Source: an uncultured Collinsella sp. (GTDB lineage Bacteria; Actinomycetota; Coriobacteriia; Coriobacteriales; Coriobacteriaceae). Taken from it: a stretch of 64,000 nucleotides of DNA. Positions 52,761-61,648 of this stretch are shown here, piece by piece (the first letter of the stretch is position 1; the number at the start of each line of letters is the position of its first letter). The stretch covers positions 1 to 64,000 of the forward strand of contig CABQJJ010000003.1 of NCBI GenBank assembly GCA_902464485.1, written 5' to 3'. Made by a program: the position numbers and the translations under genes. The notes beneath the pieces were generated by a model. That model had not been told where the DNA came from and made no database searches. It was given only the letters and a program-made list of their open reading frames with translations.

Positions 52761-54416
52761 CTATTTCTTCTGGACGTACTTGAGGCAGTCGAGCGTAACG
52801 GCGACGAGAATGATCAGGCCGGAGAACACGAACTGCAGGTTGGTATCAATACCCAGAATGGTCAGTGCATAGGTAAGAGCGGTGAAGATCAGCACACCGA
52901 CGGTGACGCCGGAAATCTTGCCGATACCGCCGGTGAAGGAAACGCCACCGACAACGCACGCGGCGATAGCGTCCATCTCCCAGCCCTGGCCGTAAGCAGC
53001 GGAGCCAGAACCGACCATGCGGATGCACTCGAGCCAAGAACCAAAGCCGTACAAGATACCGGCGAGGATGAAGGCGCCGATGGAAACAGCGAAGACGTTG
53101 ATACCAGAGACGGAAGCAGCCTCGGGGTTGCCGCCGACGGCGAACATGTTCTTACCGAAGGTGGTCTTGTTCCAAATGAACCACACGACCACGATAGCAG
53201 CGACGGCCCACAGGATGATCGTCGGGAAGCTGCCAATACGCGGAGTGACCATGGCAGGAATCAGAGGATTGATCGAACCGAAGGACACGCCCTTGGTGGC
53301 ATAGGTGACAAGACCAAAAATGATGAGCATGTTGGCCATCGTCGAGATGAACCAGTGCATCTTAAACTTAGCGGTAAAGAAGCCAGCAATGGCAGAGAAT
53401 GCGGTGCACAGGACAACGCAGACAACAAGTGCCAGGATGATCTGGCCCACGACGGGCATGGTGGAGAAGTCGAAAGCGATGCCAAACACGGTACCGGTGT
53501 TTGGACCGGCGTGCATGATGATGGTAGACGCCACCATACTCATACCGACCATACGGCCAATCGACAGGTCGGTACCAGTCTGGAGGATCAGGCCGGCGAC
53601 GCCAAGTGCCAAGAACATACGGGGCGAAGCCTGCTGGAAAATGTTCAGCACGTTCTGAGTCGTGAGCAGCTGCGTGCCCTTAACAACCGGCGTGATAGCG
53701 CACAGGGCGATGAAAACCAGCGCAATGGCGATATATAGACCGTTGTTGAGCAGGAACGTACGCGTATTAAACGTGTATTTGTAGTTCTCCCAACGCTGCG
53801 CCATGTTCTCGGCAAAGGTGAACTTGCCAATACGAAGCAAGTCGATCAGATGATAGCGATAGGCAAATGCCTCATGCTCGCGGTCCTTGATCTGCTGCAG
53901 CTCCTGCTGATAGGTCACCTTGGCGTCGAACTGCTTGTTCTTGTAGACGTACTTCTCTTCTTTGATCTCGGCCTGGTCGGTGATACCGGCAATGCCAGCC
54001 TGGTGCTCCTTCTCGAGCTCGGCGAGATGCTTCTGGTAGGCAGCCTTGGCAGCTTCGCGCTCAGCGGCGCAGCTTGCCTTGACGGGAGCGAGGTACTCAG
54101 TCTCGTAGTGAGCCTTCAGATAGTTCTCGGCATCGGCAACAAGCTTGTCGATCTTACCCTTATTCTGGGCTTCGACCTGCTTGGCATGCTCCATCTGTGC
54201 CTTGTAGCCATTGATGGCCTCGTCACGCTCGGCCTTAGTGAGAACGCGATCGCTCTTGGCAGCATCGATGCTGCTCTGCAGCTCGACGATACGAGTCGTA
54301 CCGTCGACGCGCAGAGCGTCAACCTTCTTCTGAACCTCGTTTACATAGCTGTCGATCGGCTGGAGGAGCTTCGTCTCCTCGTCGACCGACAGAATCTTAC
54401 CGGATACGGTAGGCAT
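52761..54416 (-). CDS. mglC: Galactose ABC transporter permease MglC with long coiled-coil N-terminus
   Basis: About 551 residues; the start at MPTVSGKIL has AAGGGGATGG upstream. Residues about 210-551 are a normal MglC/RbsC-type permease (LTTQNVLNIFQQASPRMFLALG, TGTDLSIGRMVG, AFSAIAGFFTAKF, VGGNPEAASVSGINV). Residues 1 to about 195 are charged, Lys/Glu/Ala-rich and helical, with coiled-coil character and no membrane segment. E. coli MglC has 336 residues and no such part. The extension must lie in the cytosol near the ATPase. It is the third gene of mglBAC. Confidence 0.9.
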   Translation of the reverse strand: MPTVSGKILSVDEETKLLQPIDSYVNEVQKKVDALRVDGTTRIVELQSSIDAAKSDRVLTKAERDEAINGYKAQMEHAKQVEAQNKGKIDKLVADAENYLKAHYETEYLAPVKASCAAEREAAKAAYQKHLAELEKEHQAGIAGITDQAEIKEEKYVYKNKQFDAKVTYQQELQQIKDREHEAFAYRYHLIDLLRIGKFTFAENMAQRWENYKYTFNTRTFLLNNGLYIAIALVFIALCAITPVVKGTQLLTTQNVLNIFQQASPRMFLALGVAGLILQTGTDLSIGRMVGMSMVASTIIMHAGPNTGTVFGIAFDFSTMPVVGQIILALVVCVVLCTAFSAIAGFFTAKFKMHWFISTMANMLIIFGLVTYATKGVSFGSINPLIPAMVTPRIGSFPTIILWAVAAIVVVWFIWNKTTFGKNMFAVGGNPEAASVSGINVFAVSIGAFILAGILYGFGSWLECIRMVGSGSAAYGQGWEMDAIAACVVGGVSFTGGIGKISGVTVGVLIFTALTYALTILGIDTNLQFVFSGLIILVAVTLDCLKYVQKK

Positions 54417-54434
54417 GTGTTCCATCCCCTTCGT

Positions 54435-55940
54435 CTACAGATACTTGGCGCTCAGACGGAGCAGCTCTTCCTGGTTCGTCTCCTTGGTGTTGACGATACC
54501 CGAAAGATGTCCGTTCGACATGACGCCGATGCGGTTGGTGATGCCGAGAATCTCGGGCATCTCGGAAGAGACCACGATGACCGTACTGCCCTTCTTAGCC
54601 ATGTCGATGATGAGCTGATAAATCTCGTACTTGGCGCCGACGTCGATGCCGCGGGTAGGCTCGTCCATCAGGAATACCTGCGGATAGCGCTCGAGCCACT
54701 TACCAAAAATGACCTTTTGCTGGTTGCCGCCGGAGAGGCTCGAAATCAGATCATCGGGCCCCATGCATTTGGTGTGCATGGTCTTGATCTCTTTGTTCGT
54801 AGCGCGAACCATCTTGTCATTAGACAGCGCAATGCCGCTCTTGTACTGATCAAGATTGGCGATGGTGGTGTTAAACGTTAGATCGCCCTTAAGGAACAGA
54901 CCGTTCGCCTTACGCTCCTCGGTAATGAGAGCAAAACCGTGCTCCATAGCGTCACGCGCCGAGGAGAAGTTCATCAGGCGATCGCGGAAGTACACACGAC
55001 CGGCAGCGCGGGTGCGAATACCAAAGATCGTCTCGAGCAGCTCGGTACGGCCGGCGCCAACCAGACCATACAGGCCGAAAATCTCGCCCTTGCGCACATC
55101 AAAGGTGATGTCGACCAGATGCGGATCAAACTTTGTAGACAGGTGCTGCACCGAAAGGATATTGTCGCCGGGGACGTTGTCAACCGGCGGGAAACGATTG
55201 TCAAGCGAACGGCCAACCATGGCGCTCACGAGCTCGTTCATGTCAGTCTCGCTCGTGTGCTTGGTCATGACCAGGTTGCCGTCACGCAGAACCGACACGT
55301 CATCGCAGATCTCGAAAATCTCGTCCATCTTATGCGAGATGTAGATCAGCGCGATACCCTGCTCCTTGAGCTTGCGCATCATTTCGAACAGCTTGTCGAC
55401 CTCTTGCGCCATCAAAGAACTTGTGGGCTCGTCCAGAACGATAACCTTGGCATTGTAGGACATAGCCTTGGCAATCTCGACCATCTGACGCTGCGAAACG
55501 CTCATGTTTTTCATGGGCTGGGTCAGGTTGACGGTCATGCCCAGACGACGGAACAGGTCCGAAGCCTCTTTGCGCATGCGTGCCTCATCGATCACGCCGC
55601 CCTTGACCGGATAGCGGCCCAAGAACAGGTTGTCGACCACGTTGCGCTCGAGGCACTGGTTGAGCTCCTGATGGACCATGGCGATGCCGTTTTCCAAAGC
55701 ATCCTTAGGACCGGAGAAGCTCACCTCCTTGCCGTCGAGGATAATGGATCCTTCGTCCTTTTGATAAGTGCCGAACAGGCATTTCATCATCGTGGACTTG
55801 CCTGCGCCGTTCTCACCCATCAGGCCCATGACGGTGCCGCGGCGAACGTCGAGGTTAATGTGGTCGAGCACGCGATTGCGCCCGAACGTCTTGCTCATTC
55901 CTCGAATCGACAGGACGATGTCGTCTTGCTTGTCTGACAT
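54435..55940 (-). CDS. mglA: Galactose/methylgalactoside ABC transporter ATPase MglA
   Basis: A 501-residue double ATPase; ATG 55940 follows GAGGGGTGAATAC. The first domain has GENGAGKSTMMKCLFG, MSVSQRQMVEIAKAM and VIVLDEPTSSL. The second has the altered Walker A GLVGAGRTELLE and LSGGNQQKVIFGKWL with FLMDEPTRGID, normal for this family. mglC starts 18 bp after its stop. A GalR-type operator at 56034-56051 lies in the 190-bp gap to mglB, suggesting a second regulated promoter in front of mglA. Confidence 0.95.
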   Translation of the reverse strand: MSDKQDDIVLSIRGMSKTFGRNRVLDHINLDVRRGTVMGLMGENGAGKSTMMKCLFGTYQKDEGSIILDGKEVSFSGPKDALENGIAMVHQELNQCLERNVVDNLFLGRYPVKGGVIDEARMRKEASDLFRRLGMTVNLTQPMKNMSVSQRQMVEIAKAMSYNAKVIVLDEPTSSLMAQEVDKLFEMMRKLKEQGIALIYISHKMDEIFEICDDVSVLRDGNLVMTKHTSETDMNELVSAMVGRSLDNRFPPVDNVPGDNILSVQHLSTKFDPHLVDITFDVRKGEIFGLYGLVGAGRTELLETIFGIRTRAAGRVYFRDRLMNFSSARDAMEHGFALITEERKANGLFLKGDLTFNTTIANLDQYKSGIALSNDKMVRATNKEIKTMHTKCMGPDDLISSLSGGNQQKVIFGKWLERYPQVFLMDEPTRGIDVGAKYEIYQLIIDMAKKGSTVIVVSSEMPEILGITNRIGVMSNGHLSGIVNTKETNQEELLRLSAKYL

Positions 55941-56033
55941 GTATTCACCCCTCGTTTCCCTCGATGCTCTCTCCAAACGCTGCAATCATACATCACTACG
56001 TCTGGGAGAACGTCCTGATAGGAGGCCATGGCA

Positions 56034-56051
56034 AATGTTTACGTACTCATG
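56034..56051 (-). promoter_or_regulatory. GalR-type operator before mglA
   Basis: ATGTTTACGTACTCAT on the plus strand, about 95 bp before the mglA start; one of five matching sites. Confidence 0.65.
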
Positions 56052-56130
56052 ACCTCAGAATGACAAGGGGGAGCAGTCGCCTGATCCCCCTTGCACACAT
56101 ACCTACATGCCCTTTTGAACAGGCATTGGC

Positions 56131-57432
56131 TTACTGGCCAAGAATCGACGTGTAGGAAGCGCCGTTGTCGGTCTTCACCATGTTGATGGCAAAGGCATCA
56201 AAGTCAGCCGGGTTACCAAGCTTGTTGGTAATAGAGGACTCGTTCTGGCCGTCGCCCTGGACAACCTCGAGATCGAGGTTGAGCAGCGGAGCATACTTCT
56301 CGAGCAGCGGCTTATAGGTGGAGCCCAGGAAGTTGTCGGCAGAGTTGTAAATGCTCAGCCAAACCTTCTTCTTGGCGCTATCGCCCTCGTCGAGCTGGGC
56401 CTGAGCCGTCTCGTACAGGGTATTCGCCGGGTCGGTGAAGTCCTTGTAGTTGTCGGCCGTGACCTCGAGGTTCATAGCGTAGAAGGAACGGTCCTCCTCG
56501 CTGTACTTAAAGTCATCCTCGGCGATGACGTTACCGGCATCGTCAGCCTTGCCCACGCCGGTGTTGACGTCGACGCCGTCAAGGGAGTTGCGGAGCAGAC
56601 GCAGGGTGAGGTAAGCCTGGACAGCGGGGTTCTGGGAAATGGTGCCACCATAGGGGAAGTCGGTGTCGCCCAGGGCGGCAACGGCGTCGGAGTTGGCGTC
56701 GTAACCAAAGACGGGAACCTTGTTCTCCTTGGCCCAGTTGGAGTACATGGACATGCCCATGCCGTCGTTGTTGGAGACAACGATATCGATCTGCTCACCG
56801 AAGGCGGAAGCCCAGGTGCCGGACAGAGCGTTACCGGCGGTCGGAGCGTCCCACGTGGCGCCGGCGGAGGTCTTCATCTCCTGGCTGGCGAGCTCACGGA
56901 CGATGAACTTCTTGCCGTCGACCTCGATCTCGCCGTCCTTGACCTTGTCGGACTTGCCGTCCGTGTTGGTGCCGACGGGGTCGGAAACGATCTGGCCGTC
57001 CTTCTCGACAGCGGTGCCCAGGGCCTTGCGGCAGCCACGGGTACGAGCGATGGAGTCGTTGTGTCCCACGTCACCGATGGCGAGGACGTAGCCAATGACG
57101 CCGTCACCGTTACGGTCGATGTCGGCAGCATGAGCCTTGATGTACTCGACGACCATCTGGCCCTCGAGCTCGCCGCCCTGCTTGGCGTCAAAGCCGACGT
57201 AGTAGGTGTCATCGTTCCACTTGAGCGTGGTCATATCCAGCTCACCGGTGGAAGAGTTAGAAGGCTGGCGGTTGTAGAAAACGACCGGCTTCTGAGCGTT
57301 AGCGGTGCTACCGCCAGCAGCGGAGCCAGCGTCGCTACCGGAACCACCGCAACCCGCGAGAGAGCCGGCAGTTGCGACGCCCATCACGCCGAGGCCGCAG
57401 GCCTGAAGGAATTGACGACGAGAAAGTGCCAT
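56131..57432 (-). CDS. mglB: Galactose-binding lipoprotein MglB, Tat-type signal
   Basis: A 433-residue periplasmic-binding-protein-like receptor. The signal has a twin-arginine motif SRRQFLQ (residues 4-10) and a lipobox SLAGC, so it is probably folded before export and then lipid-anchored. The mature part has a Ser/Gly/Ala linker, then the GGBP fold (VVEYIKAHAADIDRNGDG with a calcium-loop-like DRNGDG, IDIVVSNNDGMGMSMYSN, VFGYDANSDAVAAL, QNPAVQAYL). It delivers galactose, methylgalactosides or glucose to MglAC. Upstream are a GalR-type operator and a tandem ACCGTT pair. Confidence 0.95.
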   Translation of the reverse strand: MALSRRQFLQACGLGVMGVATAGSLAGCGGSGSDAGSAAGGSTANAQKPVVFYNRQPSNSSTGELDMTTLKWNDDTYYVGFDAKQGGELEGQMVVEYIKAHAADIDRNGDGVIGYVLAIGDVGHNDSIARTRGCRKALGTAVEKDGQIVSDPVGTNTDGKSDKVKDGEIEVDGKKFIVRELASQEMKTSAGATWDAPTAGNALSGTWASAFGEQIDIVVSNNDGMGMSMYSNWAKENKVPVFGYDANSDAVAALGDTDFPYGGTISQNPAVQAYLTLRLLRNSLDGVDVNTGVGKADDAGNVIAEDDFKYSEEDRSFYAMNLEVTADNYKDFTDPANTLYETAQAQLDEGDSAKKKVWLSIYNSADNFLGSTYKPLLEKYAPLLNLDLEVVQGDGQNESSITNKLGNPADFDAFAINMVKTDNGASYTSILGQ

Positions 57433-57581
57433 GAGGAATTCCCCTTTCTTAGCGCATCCCTTAATGCGCTTTGACTACCAAAACGAGCGTCAGGGGACAT
57501 TCGATGCTTGCGCTAGCATTTAATGTCCCTCGACAGGCTCCAACTCCCCGCCGCAGCGCAGCGGCAGAGACGAGTCGTTAA

Positions 57582-57599
57582 TGAGTACGTTAACAGCAT
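57582..57599 (-). promoter_or_regulatory. GalR-type operator before mglB
   Basis: TGAGTACGTTAACAGCAT, 150 bp before the mglB start; complement ATGCTGTTAACGTACTCA. It shares the ACGT-centred core with the sites at 56034, 60232, 60354 and 61588. Confidence 0.7.
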
Positions 57600-57634
57600 G
57601 GCGATTAAAGTCAGGCCAGAGTTTTATCAAAGAT

Positions 57635-57669
57635 GCCGAACGGTCGATACGGAGACGCGAACGGTAGGT
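57635..57669 (-). promoter_or_regulatory. Tandem ACCGTT motif upstream of mglB
   Basis: GCCGAACGGTCGAT and CGCGAACGGTAGGT, cores 21 bp apart, facing mglB as ACCGTTCG. The nearer edge is 36 bp from the GalR-type operator. A TTGATA / TTAATC pair with a 16-bp spacer lies between, on the minus strand. Confidence 0.5.
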
Positions 57670-57714
57670 ATCAAATGAACGCGTTTCAAGGTCAAACAGG
57701 GTGTTTTACAAATA

Positions 57715-57747
57715 AACCCTGCCGTCACCGCAGGTAACGGCAGGGTT
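57715..57747 (-). terminator. Terminator of the flavodiiron gene
   Basis: 11-bp perfect stem AACCCTGCCGT / ACGGCAGGGTT, followed on the minus strand by TATTTGT. It lies in the 57433-57826 gap, whose other contents are the operator, the tandem motif and a REP-like repeat. Confidence 0.75.
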
Positions 57748-57785
57748 AAGCGATTTACCATAAAACCGTGAGACAAAAAGGGAAA

Positions 57786-57818
57786 CCACCACAAAGGTGC
57801 CTGTCCCTTTTGTGGTGG
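57786..57818 (+). repeat. REP-like repeat 2, copy b
   Basis: CCACCACAAA / TTTTGTGGTGG around GGTGCCTGTCCC. It lies 8 bp beyond the flavodiiron stop. Confidence 0.75.
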
Positions 57819-57826
57819 AAATGGGT

Positions 57827-58987
57827 TTACTTGGAAAGTTCGTCGGCAAGCGATTCAATCTGGGCGCGCGACGTGTCGTTGAGCGAGCCCAGAACGGTCA
57901 CCTTATTCTGCGCCAGGGTAATATCCTTCATGTCCTCGAGTTCCTTGGTCATCACCTTGGCGGCCGCAGGCGCCCAAGAGCCGGCCTCGACAAGTGCCAC
58001 CGTGCGGTTCTGATAGGCGTGCTCGGCAAGCGCATGGATAAAAGTGCTCATGAACGGGAAGATCTCGCCCTGATAGGTAATGGAAGCGAGCACCAGGCGG
58101 TCATAGCGGAACGCGTCCTCAACGGCCTCGGCCATATCGTCGCGAGCCAGGTCAAAGACGGAGACCTTCTGGCCGCGGGCCTCGAGCGCAGATGCGAGCT
58201 CCTCGACGGCAGCCTTCAGATGGCCATACACACTCGCATAGGCGATCGTGATGCCCTCGTCCTCGGGCTGGTAGCTCGACCAGGTGTTGTAAGTGTCGAG
58301 GTAATAGCCCAGATTCTCGCTAAGAACGGGACCGTGGAGCGGGCAGATGATCTGGATGTCCAAATCGGCGGCCTTCTTGAGCACGGCCTGCACAAACTTG
58401 CCAAACTTTCCCACGATGCCAAAGTAGTAACGGCGCGCTTCGCAAGCCCAGCCTTCGGGATCCTCGATGTCGTTAGCACCGAACTTGCCAAAGCCGTCGG
58501 CACTAAAGAGCACCTTGTCGGTGGACTCGTAGGAAAAGAGCACCTCGGGCCAGTGCACGTTGGGAGCGCCGACAAACGTCAGGCTGTGACCACCCAGGTC
58601 GAGCACATCGCCCTCTTTGACGACCATCTTGCGCTCGGGGAAGTCGGTGCCAAAGTAGTTGACCATCATGCGGAAAGCGCCCATGCTGGCCACAATCTGC
58701 GCCTGGGGATAGCGCTCCATAAAGGTGGCGATACCAGCGGAGTGATCGGGCTCCATGTGATGGACGACCAGGTAGTCGGGCGTACGGCCATTGAGCACGG
58801 CATCGAGGTTGCCGAGCCACTCGTCGACAAAGCCAGCGTCAACCGAATCGGCGACAGCGATCTTCTCGCCCAGGATGACGTAGCTGTTGTATGCCATACC
58901 GTTCTCGGACACGTCGTACTGGCCCTCGAACAGGTCAATGTCGTGATCGTTGACGCCAATGTAGCGGATATCCTTGGTGATCTCCAT
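57827..58987 (-). CDS. fprA: Flavodiiron protein (FprA family A-type flavoprotein)
   Basis: A 386-residue flavodiiron protein reducing O2 to water (or NO) in anaerobes. The start at MEITKDIRYIGVND follows AGGAGGCTTTGCCTG. The beta-lactamase-like domain (1-250) has the diiron ligands in HHMEPDHSAG, and GAPNVHWPEV; the flavodoxin domain (255-386) starts ITIAYASVYGHL. No rubredoxin domain is fused, so electrons come from a separate partner. It lies between mglB and the galR-like gene but has its own terminator. Confidence 0.95.
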   Translation of the reverse strand: MEITKDIRYIGVNDHDIDLFEGQYDVSENGMAYNSYVILGEKIAVADSVDAGFVDEWLGNLDAVLNGRTPDYLVVHHMEPDHSAGIATFMERYPQAQIVASMGAFRMMVNYFGTDFPERKMVVKEGDVLDLGGHSLTFVGAPNVHWPEVLFSYESTDKVLFSADGFGKFGANDIEDPEGWACEARRYYFGIVGKFGKFVQAVLKKAADLDIQIICPLHGPVLSENLGYYLDTYNTWSSYQPEDEGITIAYASVYGHLKAAVEELASALEARGQKVSVFDLARDDMAEAVEDAFRYDRLVLASITYQGEIFPFMSTFIHALAEHAYQNRTVALVEAGSWAPAAAKVMTKELEDMKDITLAQNKVTVLGSLNDTSRAQIESLADELSK

Positions 58988-59116
58988 CAGGCAAAGCCTC
59001 CTAGATAGACAAAAGAACTTGTCCATCATAGCACTCGCCTTCATAGCCACGGCTATCTGCTAGCATCCCTGCCGATTGTTATTGATGCGGAATATATCGC
59101 TTTTGACCTGCAAAAA

Positions 59117-60148
59117 CTATATGCGAGGCTCTGCCGTGGTATGTCGAACGATGAGCTTGCCCGGAATACGAATGGCAACAGTCTTGCCCGTTGCTCCCGC
59201 CTTGGGAACCGCATGCTCGAATACCTCGCGTCCGCGCTGATGTAGATCGAATCGTACGGTCGTGAGCTCGTTATGCGCGACAAAGTCGTCGAGTGAGTCA
59301 TCGACGCCCACCACGCTCACGTCCTCGGGCACACGCAATCCGCTGTCGCGCAACGCAGCGATCGCACCGTTTGCCATCTGGTCATTTGCCGCGTAAATCG
59401 CCGTCATGGTGCGGTCGTGCTCGGCCAGATATCTGCCGGCCTCGTAACCGCTGTTGGCAGACCAGTCGCCCTCGAGCGGCTCAGCCATTTTGATATGCCT
59501 GCGCTCGAGAGAATCTCTCCAACCAGCCCGGCGGAACTGTTCGTCGACCGAGAAGGACGGACCGCCGATAAAGCGAATTTGCTCGTGGCCCAGCTCAAAC
59601 AGATGATCCATAAGCAGCAGAGAGCAGCCATAGTGGTCAGAGTCGACCGTGGTTACCCGCGGGTGAGCATACATGGTGACGATGACCGTGCCGATACCCG
59701 GCAGAGGCACAAACGTCTCAAAGTCGGGCGCCAGTCGGCTCATGCCGATGATGATGCCATCCACGGGCAGCGCTGCCATGCGACGAGTGGCCTCGGCAAG
59801 CGAAAACTCCTCGGTCTTGGACATCTCGACCAGTGTGATAGCACAACCGCGTTCGCGGGCCGCACTGGCAATGCCGTCGATCATCGTCAGATTACCGAAC
59901 TTGGTGACGTCATTAACGCACAGCCCGACCGAATGGTAGCGGCCGTCGCGCAGCGAGCGACCGGCATAGCTCGGACGGAAACCGAGCTCCTGCATGGCTG
60001 CCTGCACGCGCTGACGCGTCTGCTCGTTCACGTTGGGCAATCCGTTGGCAACGCGCGAAACCGTCTGCTGCGAAACACCGGCAGCGCGGGCAACGTCGAC
60101 CATGGAAACCGGACGCGAACCCGTGTCGTTGGAAGGGCGCCTTGCCAC
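59117..60148 (-). CDS. galR: GalR-like LacI-family regulator
   Basis: A 343-residue LacI/GalR regulator starting at GTG (60148) after GAAGGTGATTTT. The HTH is MVDVARAAGVSQQTVSRVANGLPNV; the effector domain follows (VGLCVNDVTKFGNL, IIIGMSRLAPDFE, IYAANDQMANGAIAAL). It is divergent from galM. A 16-bp operator type with central ACGT occurs before this gene, galM, mglB, mglA and galK, so it is the natural candidate regulator of galactose uptake and use. Assignment of operator to protein is by location, not proof. Confidence 0.9.
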   Translation of the reverse strand: MARRPSNDTGSRPVSMVDVARAAGVSQQTVSRVANGLPNVNEQTRQRVQAAMQELGFRPSYAGRSLRDGRYHSVGLCVNDVTKFGNLTMIDGIASAARERGCAITLVEMSKTEEFSLAEATRRMAALPVDGIIIGMSRLAPDFETFVPLPGIGTVIVTMYAHPRVTTVDSDHYGCSLLLMDHLFELGHEQIRFIGGPSFSVDEQFRRAGWRDSLERRHIKMAEPLEGDWSANSGYEAGRYLAEHDRTMTAIYAANDQMANGAIAALRDSGLRVPEDVSVVGVDDSLDDFVAHNELTTVRFDLHQRGREVFEHAVPKAGATGKTVAIRIPGKLIVRHTTAEPRI

Positions 60149-60231
60149 AAAATCACCTTCGCTCCTGTAGGAAGCCTAAATACCCCATGCGAAATTGCTG
60201 GTCACGCGGGAGGCTTTGTTGTCTATCGATA

Positions 60232-60247
60232 ATGTTAACGTACTCTA
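60232..60247. promoter_or_regulatory. GalR-type operator before galR
   Basis: ATGTTAACGTACTCTA, 84 bp upstream of the galR start. Confidence 0.65.
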
Positions 60248-60292
60248 CTATACCTATCAGCAGTTATGTAACGCCCTCAACACCACCTGAAT

Positions 60293-60319
60293 ACCGTTCA
60301 CGGCTCATTTTCGACCGAT
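60293..60319 (+). promoter_or_regulatory. Tandem ACCGTT motif upstream of galM
   Basis: ACCGTT (60293) and ACCGAT (60314) are 21 bp apart, facing galM. The downstream edge is 35 bp before the GalR-type operator at 60354. The second copy has one mismatch. Confidence 0.4.
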
Positions 60320-60353
60320 TGCAGGAAAGCGAAGAAGTCCGTGGTTCCAGGCT

Positions 60354-60372
60354 ATGAGTACGTTAACATAAA
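60354..60372 (+). promoter_or_regulatory. GalR-type operator before galM
   Basis: ATGAGTACGTTAACATAAA, about 75 bp upstream of galM; overlaps a TATGAG that could be the -10 hexamer. Confidence 0.7.
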
Positions 60373-60447
60373 ACGTAAGCACACCGATACCATGATGGCC
60401 TGCGCTCCCGGAGCGCAGGCCATGGCGTCGTATTCGAAAGGACGCTC

Positions 60448-61524
60448 ATGATTACCACAACTCCGTTCGGCGCCGCCCCCAGCGGCTCGCCGGTTACGGT
60501 CTATAACCTTGTTTGCGCAGGTGCCCGCGTGCGCGTCATGGACTATGGCGCGACCATCCTTAGCATCGAGGTTCCCGATGCCTCAGGCGATGTTGCCGAC
60601 ATCGCGCTCGGCTTCGATGCCCTCGATGGCTACTTCGACAATCCGGCGTGCTACGGCGGAACTATTGGCCCTTCGGCCAACCGAACGGATAAAGGCCAAA
60701 TCGAGATTGCCGGCACGGTCTATCAGATGGCATGCAACGATGGTCCTGACAAAGCCAATAATCTGCACACCGACCTTGAACATGGCCTTCATAAGCGCGT
60801 GTGGAACGCCACAGTCGACGAGATTACCAACACGGTGAGTTTTACATGCAAGTTGGCCGACGGCGAACTGGGTCTCCCGGGCAACCGCACCTTTACCGTT
60901 GCCTATGTCCTGCAGGCAGGGCCAACGGGTGCCGCAGAGCTCACCTGCACGCAAAGCTGCGTTACCGATGCCGACACCTTCGTCAACATGACCAACCACA
61001 CGTACTTCAACCTTGCGGGGCACGACGCCGGCACGGTTCTGGACCAGGTCGCGACTATCGACGCCGAGGCTTTCCTCCCCCAGCGCCAGGACAACATCTC
61101 TTCTGGCGAGGTTCGCCCCGTGGCCGGCACGCCATTCGATTTCCGCGCACCCAAGGCGCTCGGCCGCGACATCGAGGCGAACGACGAGCAGCTCAAGATT
61201 GCACGGGGCTTTGACCATTGTTTCTGCCTGGATGGCTTTACCCCCGACGCCGACCCGCGCCACGCACTGCGTTTGCAAGATCCAAACTCGCGCCGCACGC
61301 TCGACATCTTCGTAACCGCACCGGGCGCGCATCTGTATACCGGCAACTGGCTCAGCGATATCGACGCCAAAGACGGCTGCAGTTACGGTCCTCGCGACGG
61401 CGTCGCATTTGAGCCCGAGTTTTGGCCTGACAACAACCATCACACAAATTGGGCGCATCCCGCCTGCACGCCTGACCACCCGTTTAGCTCGACGATCGTC
61501 TACCGATTCTCGACGATTTGTTAA
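60448..61524 (+). CDS. galM: Aldose 1-epimerase (galactose mutarotase)
   Basis: A 358-residue GalM interconverting alpha and beta galactose for GalK. AAAGGACGCTC precedes the ATG. Signatures: DYGATILSIEVPD, YGGTIGPSANR, NNLHTDLEHGLHKRVW, MTNHTYFNL (catalytic His), GFDHCFCLD and GVAFEPEFWPD (catalytic Glu). No signal peptide. It is divergent from galR and followed by galK after a hairpin and another operator. Confidence 0.94.
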   Translation: MITTTPFGAAPSGSPVTVYNLVCAGARVRVMDYGATILSIEVPDASGDVADIALGFDALDGYFDNPACYGGTIGPSANRTDKGQIEIAGTVYQMACNDGPDKANNLHTDLEHGLHKRVWNATVDEITNTVSFTCKLADGELGLPGNRTFTVAYVLQAGPTGAAELTCTQSCVTDADTFVNMTNHTYFNLAGHDAGTVLDQVATIDAEAFLPQRQDNISSGEVRPVAGTPFDFRAPKALGRDIEANDEQLKIARGFDHCFCLDGFTPDADPRHALRLQDPNSRRTLDIFVTAPGAHLYTGNWLSDIDAKDGCSYGPRDGVAFEPEFWPDNNHHTNWAHPACTPDHPFSSTIVYRFSTIC

Positions 61525-61534
61525 CCCACCCTCG

Positions 61535-61587
61535 TCAAGGTGCAAGGGAGCAGCGTTATGACTCCCGCCTACTCCCTCGCACCTTGA
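61535..61587 (+). terminator. Hairpin between galM and galK
   Basis: TCAAGGTGCAAGGGAG pairs with CTCCCTCGCACCTTGA at 15 of 16 positions around a 21-nt loop, ending exactly where the next operator begins. Confidence 0.6.
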
Positions 61588-61606
61588 TATGTTTACGTGC
61601 TCATAA
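61588..61606 (+). promoter_or_regulatory. GalR-type operator before galK
   Basis: ATATGTTTACGTGCTCATAA, 43 bp upstream of galK, with one change in the core against the other four sites. Confidence 0.6.
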
Positions 61607-61648
61607 GCAAAGCCCGGTAACTCGGGATAACCAAGAAAGGATGACACC

